Shown: one piece after another, positions 17,459 to 26,130 of the stretch
Layout: every line of letters begins with the position of its first letter
Numbering within the stretch: the stretch's first letter is position 1
Assembly (NCBI RefSeq): GCF_019931145.1
Contig: NZ_JAIOUV010000008.1
Span: 124,001 to 188,000 of the forward strand
DNA: 64,000 bases
Direction: 5' to 3'
Source: Marinicella meishanensis
GTDB taxonomy: Bacteria > Pseudomonadota > Gammaproteobacteria > Xanthomonadales > Marinicellaceae
Notes under the pieces: model-generated
Seen by the model: the letters and a program-made list of their open reading frames with translations, nothing else
What the model was told of the DNA's origin: nothing
Database searches by the model: none
Made by a program: the position numbers and the translations under genes

Positions 17459-18538
17459 ATGAAAATCCCTTACATCAATACCCCCATCATCCAAACGATG
17501 TTATCCGCCATGTTCTTGGTCAGTGTGTCCACCGGTCAAGCCAATGAAGCCTTCAATGAACTGACCGCGCAAATCAATGACCAGACTTATCAACAAATGA
17601 CCAGTGTGGTGGTCAACCACCAAGGGCAAATGATCTATGAACGGTATTTCAATGGCGCCGATGCCAACACCCAACATGACATGCGCTCAGCCAGTAAATC
17701 CATCACCTCTTTGGCCATAGGCTTGGCCATCCAAGATGGCTTGTTGACCGGCGTCGAACAAACGGTCGTGCCCTTGTTCCCTGACAAACAACCGCTGCGC
17801 AACCCCGACCCCAGAAAAACGGCCCTGCGCATCGAAGACTTGTTGACCATGAGCAGCGTGCTGGAGTGCAACGATTGGAATTCGGCCTCTCGCGGCCAGG
17901 AAGAGCGCATGTATTTGATCGAAGACTGGAGCGCCTTCATCCTGGGCCTGCCAATTCGGGGCATACCGCCGTGGGAGCAACCCGCAGCTGAGCGCAAGTA
18001 TGGCCGGGCATTTTCTTATTGCACCGGCGGTGTCCAACTGCTGGCTGATGTGGTGGAACGGGTCACCAAACAACCCATGTCTGGCTACCTGCAAACCAAG
18101 CTGTTCCAGCCGCTGGGCATCGCGCCACCGGTCTTCAGCCAAACCCCGTTGGGCGTGACCAATGGCGGCGGTGGCATGCGCATGACCTCAAGAGACTGGA
18201 TCAAAATCGGTCAATTGATGATGAACCAAGGCCAAGTCAATGGCCAAACGGTGCTCAATGCGGCTTGGATCAACGCCTCGTTCCAACGCCGCGCGGTGAT
18301 CGATGCCGAACGTGACATTGAATATGGTTACCTGTGGTGGATCAATGACTTCACGGTCAATGATCAAACCATCACCACCTTCGCCGCAGCCGGCAATGGC
18401 GGCAATTACCTGTTCATGATTCCAGAGTTCAAGGCTCAGGTCGTGATCACCAGCACCGCCTACAACACCCCATACATGCACCGACAATCCCAAGAAATCC
18501 TGACCAAGCACGTGATTCCCGTGCTGCTGGGTCGTTAG
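17459..18538 (+). CDS. Periplasmic serine hydrolase (beta-lactamase / class C fold)
   Basis: 359 residues with a signal peptide ending near GQA (about 28). The catalytic Ser-x-x-Lys is in MRSASKSITSLAIGLAIQDG, the Tyr-type second motif appears as FSYCTGGVQLLADVVERV, and the region RIEDLLTMSSVLECNDW is typical of the beta-lactamase-like serine hydrolase (S12) family. Members hydrolyse esters, D-amino peptides or beta-lactams, so the substrate cannot be inferred. A good site AGGAG lies 7 nt upstream of the ATG. Its stop codon overlaps the stop of the convergent regulator gene by 4 bp, and no terminator separates them. Confidence 0.85.
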   Translation: MKIPYINTPIIQTMLSAMFLVSVSTGQANEAFNELTAQINDQTYQQMTSVVVNHQGQMIYERYFNGADANTQHDMRSASKSITSLAIGLAIQDGLLTGVEQTVVPLFPDKQPLRNPDPRKTALRIEDLLTMSSVLECNDWNSASRGQEERMYLIEDWSAFILGLPIRGIPPWEQPAAERKYGRAFSYCTGGVQLLADVVERVTKQPMSGYLQTKLFQPLGIAPPVFSQTPLGVTNGGGGMRMTSRDWIKIGQLMMNQGQVNGQTVLNAAWINASFQRRAVIDAERDIEYGYLWWINDFTVNDQTITTFAAAGNGGNYLFMIPEFKAQVVITSTAYNTPYMHRQSQEILTKHVIPVLLGR

Positions 18539-20106
18539 GACTGCGGATCCAGAAACCCTGGGGGCAACCAGGCGGCACCCATCACCGCAGCCCGTTGTTG
18601 CCCCACATCCTGCTGCATCACCTGCAGCAAGTCCACCCATGCCGGCTTGTCGCGCAGTGATTCCAGCGGCGGCAACCAATGCAGCCAAGCCACATGCCGA
18701 TAGCCGGCATCATGGGCCAGTTGCAAGCGTGCCATGGCCGCCTCAAGTTCACCTTGCTGGGCCAGGAACTGAGCTTGGTAGACCCATTGATCGGGCCATT
18801 GTTGGGGTTCTGCCAAGGCCGCTGCAATGGCCGCTTCATCCTGCTGAGCTGGCGCCTGCAAAGCCCAAACCAACCACTGGGCCTGACTGTGCTCTGGATC
18901 CATGGCCAGCGCCGCCTGAAAGTGCTCAGCGGCTTGGCTCAGGTCACCGGCCTGCCAAGCCACCAAGCCCAACAAAACCGGCAACTCAGGCCGCTTCACT
19001 CCCCGTTGCATGGCTTGATCAATCACCGCAATGGCCTGGTCGGGTTGATTTTGGGCCAAGTAAAAGCGAGCCCGCTGATGGGTGGCAAAGACATTGTCTG
19101 GTGACAGCACATCGGCCTTGTGATACCACTGTTCAGCCAACACCGCAAAACCCAACAACTCCATGATTTGCGCCACCTGCAGGTGCAAATACAATTGATC
19201 GGTGTGCAACACCGACACGCAACGTTTCAGGGCGTCGGCCAAGCGGCCTTTTTTGCCGTACAAATAGGCCACTGAACTGATGGTTGAACTGTTCGTTGGG
19301 GCCAGTTCAATGGCTTTTTCATAGCCCACAATGGCTTGATCAATGTGGCCGTAGGCATCATCGGTGAAGGCCAAGGCGGCCCAGGCTTGCGCGTGGCTTG
19401 GATTGAGCTCGGTGGCCCTTTGGGCCAGCTGTTTGGCTTCTTGTAACAAGCGGTCCGGTTGATTGAATTTGGTGACTTGGTGTGACAAGGCGATGGACAA
19501 CCCGGTCAAGGCATTGACCTCAGAGGCATCCAGCTCCAAGGCTTGGCGGAACAAGCCCGCGGCCAGTTGACTGGACTGATGGGTGTGTTGATCCAGGTAA
19601 TCCCAGGCTTGATCGGTCAGTTCTTGGGCCGACACCTTGGCCGAAACCTGAGTGACCGCAAGCGGCGGCACTGGGTCTGGAACAGGTGGTCTGTTAAACC
19701 AACCAACAAGCAACAAGCCCAGCAACAAGGCCGCCGCCAAGGACCAGCCCAGCAGGCGCCAGGGTTTATTGTGTGGATGACGAAGCAACAGGGGTTGGCG
19801 CCAGCGATAGCCTTGATGACGGGCTGCCTGGATGTATTGGGCTGGATCCAGGCCAGCGGTACTCATGGCTTTGCGGATCAAAGCCATGCGCTGGGTCACG
19901 GTTTCCGGGCTGACCGCCACATCACCCCACACTTGATCGATCAATGTTTGGTGATCGACCGCCTGCGGATGGGCTTTGGCCACCGCCAACAGCACCTTGA
20001 ATGACAAGGGCGACAAAGGGACCTCACGCCCTTTGGTGGTGGCTTGTTGCGCCACTTCATCCAACCACAAATCACCGGTCACCCACAAAGCAGCTTGGTC
20101 TGGCAT
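18535..20106 (-). CDS. Membrane-anchored winged-helix/TPR transcriptional regulator (CadC/ToxR type)
   Basis: 523 residues. The N-terminal OmpR/ToxR-type winged helix (about 5-100) includes LSPLSFKVLLAVAKAHPQAV, a recognition helix around SPETVTQRMALIRKAM and the wing AARHQGYRW. A single transmembrane helix follows (LLGWSLAAALLLGLLLVGWF, about 115-138), then a Pro-rich linker and repeated 34-residue TPR-like units rich in Ala, Leu and Gln to the end. The DNA-binding domain is cytoplasmic and the TPR part presumably periplasmic. ATG 20106 is preferred to a GTG at 20121. A second protein with the same architecture is at 49567-51183. Targets are unknown; the convergent serine hydrolase is one candidate. 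Confidence 0.85.
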   Translation of the reverse strand: MPDQAALWVTGDLWLDEVAQQATTKGREVPLSPLSFKVLLAVAKAHPQAVDHQTLIDQVWGDVAVSPETVTQRMALIRKAMSTAGLDPAQYIQAARHQGYRWRQPLLLRHPHNKPWRLLGWSLAAALLLGLLLVGWFNRPPVPDPVPPLAVTQVSAKVSAQELTDQAWDYLDQHTHQSSQLAAGLFRQALELDASEVNALTGLSIALSHQVTKFNQPDRLLQEAKQLAQRATELNPSHAQAWAALAFTDDAYGHIDQAIVGYEKAIELAPTNSSTISSVAYLYGKKGRLADALKRCVSVLHTDQLYLHLQVAQIMELLGFAVLAEQWYHKADVLSPDNVFATHQRARFYLAQNQPDQAIAVIDQAMQRGVKRPELPVLLGLVAWQAGDLSQAAEHFQAALAMDPEHSQAQWLVWALQAPAQQDEAAIAAALAEPQQWPDQWVYQAQFLAQQGELEAAMARLQLAHDAGYRHVAWLHWLPPLESLRDKPAWVDLLQVMQQDVGQQRAAVMGAAWLPPGFLDPQS

Positions 20107-20196
20107 GGCAGCTTGAATCACTCAAAACAAATCGCTATTGTGCCCCATCTGCCGCTTGAAAACCAATGCCTTTGGGCATGATTCGGCGGGGCTGGT

Positions 20197-20943
20197 TTAT
20201 GGGCTCACCGGAATCATCACCTCATTGCGGCGGAAAAAAGGCGGGGTGATCGGCGGGTTGTAGCGGGCCAGTTCCGGTGGCCCGGTTGGGCTCAAGTTTT
20301 GTGCTGACAACCATGCCATCAGTTCTGCGGTTTTTTTCTGCACCTTTTTGTCCCCGGTGAACCCGGAGAAACGAATCACGGCATAGGTCTTGGGTGGGAT
20401 TTCACGCAGCTGCACCCGGGGGTTGTTGGGGGTGGGCAACGTGGCCATGGTGTATTCCCGAGGCATCACAAAATGCATGCGCCACTGGCTGTCATTTTGC
20501 CCATTGGCCAGATCATTGGCCTGGTCATTGGCTTCATTGTTGGCCTGGGCCATGGTCACCGGTGTGGTCATGGCAATTTTTTCTGCCCGCGCCGGTTGTT
20601 GTTGCATGGTCACCGGGGCGGTCATGCTGATTTTTTCACTGCCCCCTGTACCCCCAGAGCCAGAAGTCACGCCAGAAGCCACACCAGAAGCAACTGTGTT
20701 GTTGCCAAAAATAAAATCAGCAATCAAGCGAAAACCGCGATTTGAAGCCTGTTTCATGTCGCCATTGACCTCCACTTCGGCGATGATCATCGGTTCATAA
20801 GCACGCAACTCCATCTTACCTGAGCGTTCGAGCACTGCGTAAACGGGCTCTTCAATGGCCAAGGCTGTGGCCCACATGACATTGAGCCACAGCAACAAAA
20901 AGGCGGTTAATGAGCGAATTGGGGTAGGGACAGACATGGGCAT
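20197..20943 (-). CDS. SOUL family heme-binding-like protein, secreted
   Basis: About 248 residues with a signal peptide (SLTAFLLLWLNVMWATALA). SOUL-family marks are VYAVLERSGKMELRAYEPMI, NRGFRLIADFIFGNN, the KI(S/A)MT(A/T)PVTM blocks, and YAVIRFSGFTG near the C-terminus. Family proteins bind heme or related tetrapyrroles, but no ligand residue is certain here. The KI(S/A)MT block occurs twice, separated by a short Gln-rich link, and two low-complexity insertions (Ser/Gly/Val-rich, then Ala/Asn/Asp-rich) flank them, which looks like slippage expansion. ATGs at 20961, 20943 and 20937 are all in frame. A TATATT at 20964-20969 argues for one of the inner two. Confidence 0.8.
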   Translation of the reverse strand: MPMSVPTPIRSLTAFLLLWLNVMWATALAIEEPVYAVLERSGKMELRAYEPMIIAEVEVNGDMKQASNRGFRLIADFIFGNNTVASGVASGVTSGSGGTGGSEKISMTAPVTMQQQPARAEKIAMTTPVTMAQANNEANDQANDLANGQNDSQWRMHFVMPREYTMATLPTPNNPRVQLREIPPKTYAVIRFSGFTGDKKVQKKTAELMAWLSAQNLSPTGPPELARYNPPITPPFFRRNEVMIPVSP

Positions 20944-21076
20944 CACTTTTGGGAAAAACATTCAATATAGGCACCCGCCTGTCAAGACCGGATCAAAGCC
21001 TGGTGAAAATCACGTGTGCATGGCAGCGATTGGATGTTACAGCTTCATGACCCAATGACCGATCACCGACAGCCCA

Positions 21077-21559
21077 TCAAGGCTTGACTGGAATGTCAAA
21101 GTGCAACACCGCTTCTTGCTCGCCGAGGCGGTTGTACAAAGCGATGGGCGGTTCATCGCCCTGGTCGGCTTGCACATAAATCACCCAGGCACCGCGCGCC
21201 TGGGCGATGGGCTTGAGGGCATTGATCAGGGCCGTGGCGATGCCTTGACGGCGCCAGTCTGCATCGACCGCCAAATCATAGATATAAATTTCACTGCGGG
21301 CTTGTTCGAATTTTTTCAGTTCGTAAGCCGCCAAACCACCCACCACCTGTTGACCCACACAAGCCACCAAAGCCATGAAGGTGTCGCTGTGCAACAAAGA
21401 CTCGGTGTAAGCCCGGCTCGGCCGTTGGGCGCTGTAAGTTGCCTGATCGGCAAAGTTCACCGCAAAACAGTCCAGCAAACCGTCCATCAAGTCGATGCGG
21501 TTGGCGGTGATTGGCCGGATTTCAAAGGCGGCGGATTGGATATCGGTCGTTGCTGTCAT
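21077..21559 (-). CDS. AAC(3)-I-like GNAT acetyltransferase
   Basis: 160-residue GNAT protein whose core closely matches the AAC(3)-I aminoglycoside 3-N-acetyltransferase group: KFEQARSEIYIYDLAV, WRRQGIATALINALKPIA (the acetyl-CoA pyrophosphate loop Arg/Gln-x-x-Gly-Ile-Ala), WVIYVQADQGDEPPIALYN, and the C-terminal VLHFDI. That group acetylates gentamicin-type drugs. Chromosomal relatives may act on other amines, so resistance is not implied. The ATG at 21559 lies 11 nt after the gltX stop, and an in-frame TTG at 21568 is less likely. It is the last gene of the esterase-nfuA-gltX operon. There are no integron or transposon signs around it. Confidence 0.8.
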   Translation of the reverse strand: MTATTDIQSAAFEIRPITANRIDLMDGLLDCFAVNFADQATYSAQRPSRAYTESLLHSDTFMALVACVGQQVVGGLAAYELKKFEQARSEIYIYDLAVDADWRRQGIATALINALKPIAQARGAWVIYVQADQGDEPPIALYNRLGEQEAVLHFDIPVKP

Positions 21560-21570
21560 GACCGCCAAGC

Positions 21571-22974
21571 TCAGGCGAACTTGTTGTTGACGTGGTCCAA
21601 AGCCGCTTGCAAGCGGTTGATGGATTCGCTTTGTCCCAACACCTGCATGATGGCGTCATTGGCCGGACCCTGGGCTTGACCAGACAAGGCCAGACGCACT
21701 GGCATGCCCACTTTGCCAAATCCCACACCCAAATCAGCCACCACATCAGCGATCAACTGATGCAAATCGGCCTGCGCCCAATCCGCCACCGCTTGGCAGG
21801 CGGCGATCACCGCTTGCAGCGCTTCAATGGCCGATTCTTTGAAGGCCTTGGCTTCGGCTTTGTCGTCATAGCCATTGAGGGGTTGGTACAGGAACAGGCC
21901 CATATCAACCAGCTCATTGATGGTTTGAGCCCGGTCTTTGAACAGCTCGACCACCGCTGCCGTGTTGACCGTGGTGGGTAAATTCACCCCCAGGTGTTGC
22001 AGGCGACGCTCGACCAAGCCCACCAAGCGCAAGGAGTCGGCTTGTTGCAGGTATTGTTGATTGATCCAGTTCAATTTTTCCGTGTTGAAGGCACTGGGAG
22101 CCCGATTCACCCCTGACAGGTCAAACAATTCGATCATTTCGACTTTGCTGAACAATTCTTGATCACCATGCGACCAGCCCAAGCGCACCAGGTAATTCAA
22201 CACCGCTTCAGGCAAATACCCGTCTTCGGCGTATTGCATGACACTGACGGCACCATGGCGTTTGGACAAGCGCGCGCCGTCATCACCCAGGATCATGGGC
22301 ACGTGGGCAAATTCTGGCACCGGCATGTTCAAGGCATGGTAGATGTTGATTTGTCGGGGGGTGTTGTTGATGTGATCGTCACCGCGGATCACGTGGGTGA
22401 TGCCCATGTCGGCATCATCCACCACCACACTGAAATTGTAAGTTGGCATGCCGTCGGTCCGGGCAATGACCAAGTCATCCAACTCCTCATTGGCCACTGT
22501 GATGGTGCCGCGCACGTGATCGGTGAAGGTCACCGAACCACTTTTTGGGGTTTTGAATCGGACGATGGTTTGATCGGTTTTATTCAAACCAAGTTCGCGA
22601 CATTTGCCGTCATATCGAGGCTTTTCACCGTTTTTCATCTGCTGTTCACGGATTTTATCCAACCTTTCTTTGCTGCAATCACAGTGATAGGCTTGCCCAG
22701 CTACCAGCAATTCTTCGATTTTTTCCTGATAGCGGGCCAGGTTTTTGCTTTGAAACTTGACCGCCGAATCATGCTCCAGACCCAACCACTGCATGCCTTC
22801 AAAGATGGCATTCACCGACGCTTCGGTGGAGCGTTCGGTGTCGGTGTCTTCGATGCGTAATTCGAATTGACCGCCGTGGTGGCGGGCGTACAAATAGGAA
22901 AACAATGCGGTGCGGGCGCCGCCCACATGCAAATAGCCCGTTGGGCTGGGGGCAAATCGGGTGATCACTTTCAT
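21571..22974 (-). CDS. gltX: Glutamate--tRNA ligase
   Basis: 467-residue class I aminoacyl-tRNA synthetase that charges tRNA(Glu). The HIGH-type motif is in FAPSPTGYLHVGGARTALF and the KMSKS-type loop reads RLSKRHGAVSVMQ. Family blocks RIEDTDTERS, VIRGDDHINNTPRQINIY and the anticodon-binding C-terminal helical domain are present. Length is normal. A cysteine-containing segment (AYHCDCSKERLDKI, then RYDGKC) resembles the zinc-site region of GluRS1-type enzymes. It lies 37 nt after the phosphatase gene and 11 nt before the acetyltransferase gene. Confidence 0.97.
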   Translation of the reverse strand: MKVITRFAPSPTGYLHVGGARTALFSYLYARHHGGQFELRIEDTDTERSTEASVNAIFEGMQWLGLEHDSAVKFQSKNLARYQEKIEELLVAGQAYHCDCSKERLDKIREQQMKNGEKPRYDGKCRELGLNKTDQTIVRFKTPKSGSVTFTDHVRGTITVANEELDDLVIARTDGMPTYNFSVVVDDADMGITHVIRGDDHINNTPRQINIYHALNMPVPEFAHVPMILGDDGARLSKRHGAVSVMQYAEDGYLPEAVLNYLVRLGWSHGDQELFSKVEMIELFDLSGVNRAPSAFNTEKLNWINQQYLQQADSLRLVGLVERRLQHLGVNLPTTVNTAAVVELFKDRAQTINELVDMGLFLYQPLNGYDDKAEAKAFKESAIEALQAVIAACQAVADWAQADLHQLIADVVADLGVGFGKVGMPVRLALSGQAQGPANDAIMQVLGQSESINRLQAALDHVNNKFA

Positions 22975-23011
22975 GCGGTATGTGAGGTCCTCAGTGTTGA
23001 TTTAATGGGGG

Positions 23012-23527
23012 TCATTCGCCCAACAAAGCTTTGATGGCATCATTCAATTCTGTTTCTTCAGATTGAATGGCTTGTAAGGCTTCGGTGGCGGTTTTGTTCT
23101 GGTGCTTGATCAACCAAGCGGCATAGAGTTGACTGGCGCGGTTGCCAGAGCGGCAATGCAACAGCATTTTTTGCCCTTCATGGGCCTGCATGAAGTCGTT
23201 GAACTGAGCCAATTGCACCGGTGAATAAGCGTGTCCTTGACCGATTTCAATCAGCTCGTAGTTCATGTTGAACTTTTGTGCTTGGGCATCGGCGGCAAAA
23301 TCCAGTTGGTCCATTTCAGCCGCGGTGCGGGTGTTGACCACCACGGTCACTTCTTCGGCAGCCAGTTCATTGAAATCAGCGGCGCTGGGCTGCGGACCAA
23401 TCCAAATGTTGTCCGCCACTTGCTTGGCGCCGTCCAGGTAGCCCTTGGTGGCGTCTTCAGCAGCCACCAGGGTTGCCGTCAACACCAACGTAAGAAAAAA
23501 GAATTTTGCCATAAAGAATCTTGCCAT
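23012..23527 (-). CDS. Periplasmic tyrosine-phosphatase-like / DUF442 protein
   Basis: 171 residues with a signal peptide (FFFLTLVLTATLVAA). The fold is the DUF442 / beta-lactamase-hydrolase-like phosphatase type: NIWIGPQPSAADF near the start, VVVNTRTAAEMDQL, and the P-loop LLHCRSGNRASQLYAAWLI with the Cys-x5-Arg signature (Cys, then Arg in GNR). Proteins of this group act as phosphatases or sulfur-transfer partners, and the substrate is unknown. SD GGAG lies 8 nt before the ATG. Gene order is thioredoxin-TPR, this gene, gltX. Confidence 0.78.
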   Translation of the reverse strand: MARFFMAKFFFLTLVLTATLVAAEDATKGYLDGAKQVADNIWIGPQPSAADFNELAAEEVTVVVNTRTAAEMDQLDFAADAQAQKFNMNYELIEIGQGHAYSPVQLAQFNDFMQAHEGQKMLLHCRSGNRASQLYAAWLIKHQNKTATEALQAIQSEETELNDAIKALLGE

Positions 23528-23551
23528 GTTGTGCTCCGATTGCAGGCTTCA

Positions 23552-24379
23552 TCAATTGAGGATGGAACCCATGCGGCGGCGGTATTGAGCCGCCAGTTTG
23601 GGGTCGTTCAACAAGCTGAATGAAGCGATGAGTAATTGTTTGACTTCGGCTTGTGCGGTGTCTTTTTGCAACAGCGCCAACAAACCTTGGATCGCTGGCT
23701 CCACTTGGCCTTGGGCGATTTGCTGTTGATAAGTGGCCAATTGGTCGTCTTCGGTTGCCACCTGAGCCAATTGAATTTTGGCCTTGGCTTGGTCCGCTTC
23801 GGGCATTTTCAGTTGCGCATCGCTCAAAGAGTCATACACCGCTTGGGCCGCGGCCACGTTGTTCATCAACAAATGCACGTCCAGGGTCTGCCACACCGCC
23901 TGTTCAGCAGGCATCGCCGCCAAAACCTGTAAGGCGTCTTCATAAGCACCGGCATCAATCAAGGCCTGCACTTTGCTGTCAAGCACGGGCTCAGGGGCCG
24001 AGCCAGTCAAGGCCACATGGGGCTCCAACCAGGCCATGATTTCACTTTCGGGTTTGACCCCCATGAAATTATCAACGATTTGTCCGCCCATGAGCAAGGC
24101 CACCGTGGGCAGGCTTTGCACGCCCATTTGCTGGGCCAGCATTTGTTCCTGATCGGTGTTGACTTTGGCCAGTCGCAACTCACCCGGGTTTTTTTCAATG
24201 ATGCCATGCAGTATCGGCGTGAGGTTCTTACAGGGCTCACACCAGTCTGCCCAAAAATCCAAAATCACCGGCACGGATTTGGACTTTTCGATCACTTCGG
24301 CCATGAAAGTTTCGGCCGTCACATCGATGATGTCGGCTGGGTTGGCGTGGTCCATTGACCCGTGTTCGGCGTCTAACAT
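23552..24379 (-). CDS. cnoX: Thioredoxin-TPR protein (CnoX/YbbN-like chaperedoxin)
   Basis: 275 residues. The thioredoxin domain (about 15-120) has the active site WADWCEPCKNLTPIL and the cis-Pro in VQSLPTVALLM. The C-terminal half (about 140-275) is helical, with TPR-like repeats such as ALIDAGAYEDALQVLAAMPA. CnoX proteins protect unfolded clients under oxidative stress and hand them to GroEL. Here the active site keeps both cysteines, unlike the E. coli SxxC variant, so redox activity is expected. The ATG at 24379 has a near-perfect GGAGGT 7 nt upstream, which decides it over a TTG at 24397. It follows nfuA by 14 nt. Confidence 0.88.
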   Translation of the reverse strand: MLDAEHGSMDHANPADIIDVTAETFMAEVIEKSKSVPVILDFWADWCEPCKNLTPILHGIIEKNPGELRLAKVNTDQEQMLAQQMGVQSLPTVALLMGGQIVDNFMGVKPESEIMAWLEPHVALTGSAPEPVLDSKVQALIDAGAYEDALQVLAAMPAEQAVWQTLDVHLLMNNVAAAQAVYDSLSDAQLKMPEADQAKAKIQLAQVATEDDQLATYQQQIAQGQVEPAIQGLLALLQKDTAQAEVKQLLIASFSLLNDPKLAAQYRRRMGSILN

Positions 24380-24393
24380 GTCAATACCTCCGC

Positions 24394-24969
24394 TCAATAA
24401 TATGGGTTTTCACCCAGGGCATGGTCGGTGGCATCCAGCACTTCATTGATTTCTGGAAACGTGCTGGTGATTTGGGTTTGCATGCCTTGTGACAGGGTTT
24501 GTTTGGCCATGCCACAACCCTGGCAGCCGCCCCCAAATTCAATGTAGGCCTTGTCTTCCTCCACCGCCGTCAGTGACGCATGGCCACCGTGCGAGGCCAG
24601 CATCGGATTGATGGTGGCATCAATGAAATAAGACAGCCGTTCAAACAGCGGCGCATCATCATCTGGCGCCTGACCTTTGAGTTTCGGGGCCTTGATGTTC
24701 AATTGCCCACTGGCACCTTGAATTTCATAATCAATCGCGGCCTCTTCAAACCAAGGCTGATCATCTTTGGCCACATACAAGTTGAATGGGCCGAGGTCTT
24801 GCACCTCATACCCGTCATCCATCTCATCGGCTTCACAAAAGCCCAGGTGACAATCGGCCGCTGGGGTGCCGGGGTTTTGCACATCCACCTTCAGGTGCAG
24901 GTTGTCGATGTCTTGTTCCTTGATCACGCCGGCCAAAAACTCGATGGCCGATTCGCTGACTTTAATCAT
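24394..24969 (-). CDS. nfuA: Fe-S biogenesis protein NfuA
   Basis: 191-residue iron-sulfur carrier. The N-terminal half is a degenerate A-type carrier domain (LHLKVDVQNPGTPAADCHLG). The C-terminal Nfu domain has INPMLASHGGHASL and the cluster-binding Cys-x-x-Cys in FGGGCQGCGMAKQTL. It receives [4Fe-4S] clusters and transfers them to target enzymes in the cytosol, especially under oxidative stress. Its start overlaps the esterase stop by 4 bp (ATGA) and it precedes the thioredoxin-TPR gene, so a redox-maintenance theme runs through this operon. Confidence 0.95.
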   Translation of the reverse strand: MIKVSESAIEFLAGVIKEQDIDNLHLKVDVQNPGTPAADCHLGFCEADEMDDGYEVQDLGPFNLYVAKDDQPWFEEAAIDYEIQGASGQLNIKAPKLKGQAPDDDAPLFERLSYFIDATINPMLASHGGHASLTAVEEDKAYIEFGGGCQGCGMAKQTLSQGMQTQITSTFPEINEVLDATDHALGENPYY

Positions 24970-25982
24970 TGGATCTTCTCGTACAAAAAGGGTAAGGACT
25001 CATCCAGGCGGTAGTCGATGCCGGAATGGGTGCCGTTGAATTCATTGTATGTGTGTTCGATGTCTGCTTTTTCAAGCTTTTTCGACAGCTGACGCATGCC
25101 ATAATGAATGAAATATTGATCACGAAATCCGCAGTCCATGAACAAGCCCTTCAGTTGCCGTAAGGCTGGGATTGATTGGTCCACCCGTTGCACCGGATCG
25201 TGGGCCAACCAGCGTTGCCAGCGGACCTCATCCAAGGCACAGGTTTGCAGGTCAAAGGGCAACACCCAGTCATCCACATTGGCCTCGTCATAGGTGGCGG
25301 CCATGCAGATGTGCATCATGGCCAAGATGTGTGAACCCATGATCTTTTTGGACTTCCAGAAACGCTTGACCAATTTTTTCACGTCGCCATCGAATTGAGC
25401 CAAGACATCGGCCACCGCCGGGAAATCCCGTTGGTACAACAGATCGAAACCGGCATCGCCCGATTGGTTGGCCACTGCCCCCCACTGTCCTGGAAAATCC
25501 ATGGCAAAGCGGATCGCGGCAAAACCACCGGAGGATTTGCCCAACACCGCCCGGTGCTCGGCCCCTGGTTTCACTGCATACATCTGCTCCACCAACGGAA
25601 TCAACTCTTGGTGGATGTGGCTGGCATAGGCCCCCATGCCGGGCGCATCCAGGTATTGGTTACCACCCAGTCGGGTAAAACATTCTGGAAACACCACAAT
25701 GGTCGGTCCCATCTGGCCTTCAGCGATCAATCGATTGAGCCGCTCGGGAAAGCTTTCACCAAAAGCCCGCCAGGCGACCATGCCTTGACCGCTGTTGGTG
25801 TACGCCGCCAAATAATACATCACCGGATAGGCTTGTTGGGCATCGTAACCGGGTGGCAGATACACCGGCACCCGGCGTCGGCGGGGATCACCCAAGGGGT
25901 TGTTTTTCAACAATTCCGAAGTGATTTCCAAATGATCAATGGTCCCCGCAGGGTATGACTGGGTCTGGTTGTGGATCGACAT
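24966..25982 (-). CDS. Alpha/beta-hydrolase esterase (putative esterase family)
   Basis: 338 residues, no signal peptide. The nucleophile elbow is in RAVLGKSSGGFAAIRFAMDF, with a probable catalytic His in NEFNGTHSGIDYRLDESL. The early block RRVPVYLPPGYDAQQAYPVM and YYLAAYTNS are typical of the esterase-D / enterochelin-esterase-like family. Substrate is unknown; the cytosolic location and operon with nfuA and a chaperedoxin do not point to one. First gene of a six-gene operon on the minus strand. Confidence 0.82.
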   Translation of the reverse strand: MSIHNQTQSYPAGTIDHLEITSELLKNNPLGDPRRRRVPVYLPPGYDAQQAYPVMYYLAAYTNSGQGMVAWRAFGESFPERLNRLIAEGQMGPTIVVFPECFTRLGGNQYLDAPGMGAYASHIHQELIPLVEQMYAVKPGAEHRAVLGKSSGGFAAIRFAMDFPGQWGAVANQSGDAGFDLLYQRDFPAVADVLAQFDGDVKKLVKRFWKSKKIMGSHILAMMHICMAATYDEANVDDWVLPFDLQTCALDEVRWQRWLAHDPVQRVDQSIPALRQLKGLFMDCGFRDQYFIHYGMRQLSKKLEKADIEHTYNEFNGTHSGIDYRLDESLPFLYEKIQ

Positions 25983-26053
25983 GGCCTGTGCCCGAATTCA
26001 AAGCCAGCCATTTTAACCGATGCGGGGCACAACTTACACCACCGACCGCCATG

Positions 26054-26084
26054 AAAAACCCCCAGACAATCGCTTGCCTGGGGG
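26054..26084 (-). terminator. Rho-independent terminator of the metzincin gene
   Basis: Stem CCCCCAG-A-CAA (26059-26069) / TTG-C-CTGGGGG (26074-26084) with a TCGC loop and one mismatch, followed on the minus strand by TTTTT (26054-26058). It lies 46 bp past the stop codon of the minus-strand peptidase gene. Confidence 0.75.
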
Positions 26085-26130
26085 CCACTCTACCAACACC
26101 CAATGGGTGCCAATTTGGAGCAGAGGATGG

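Noticed and set aside
21077-21559. Horizontally acquired resistance cassette
   Set aside because: No attC-like site, integrase or insertion sequence. It sits 11 nt behind gltX and composition fits the operon.
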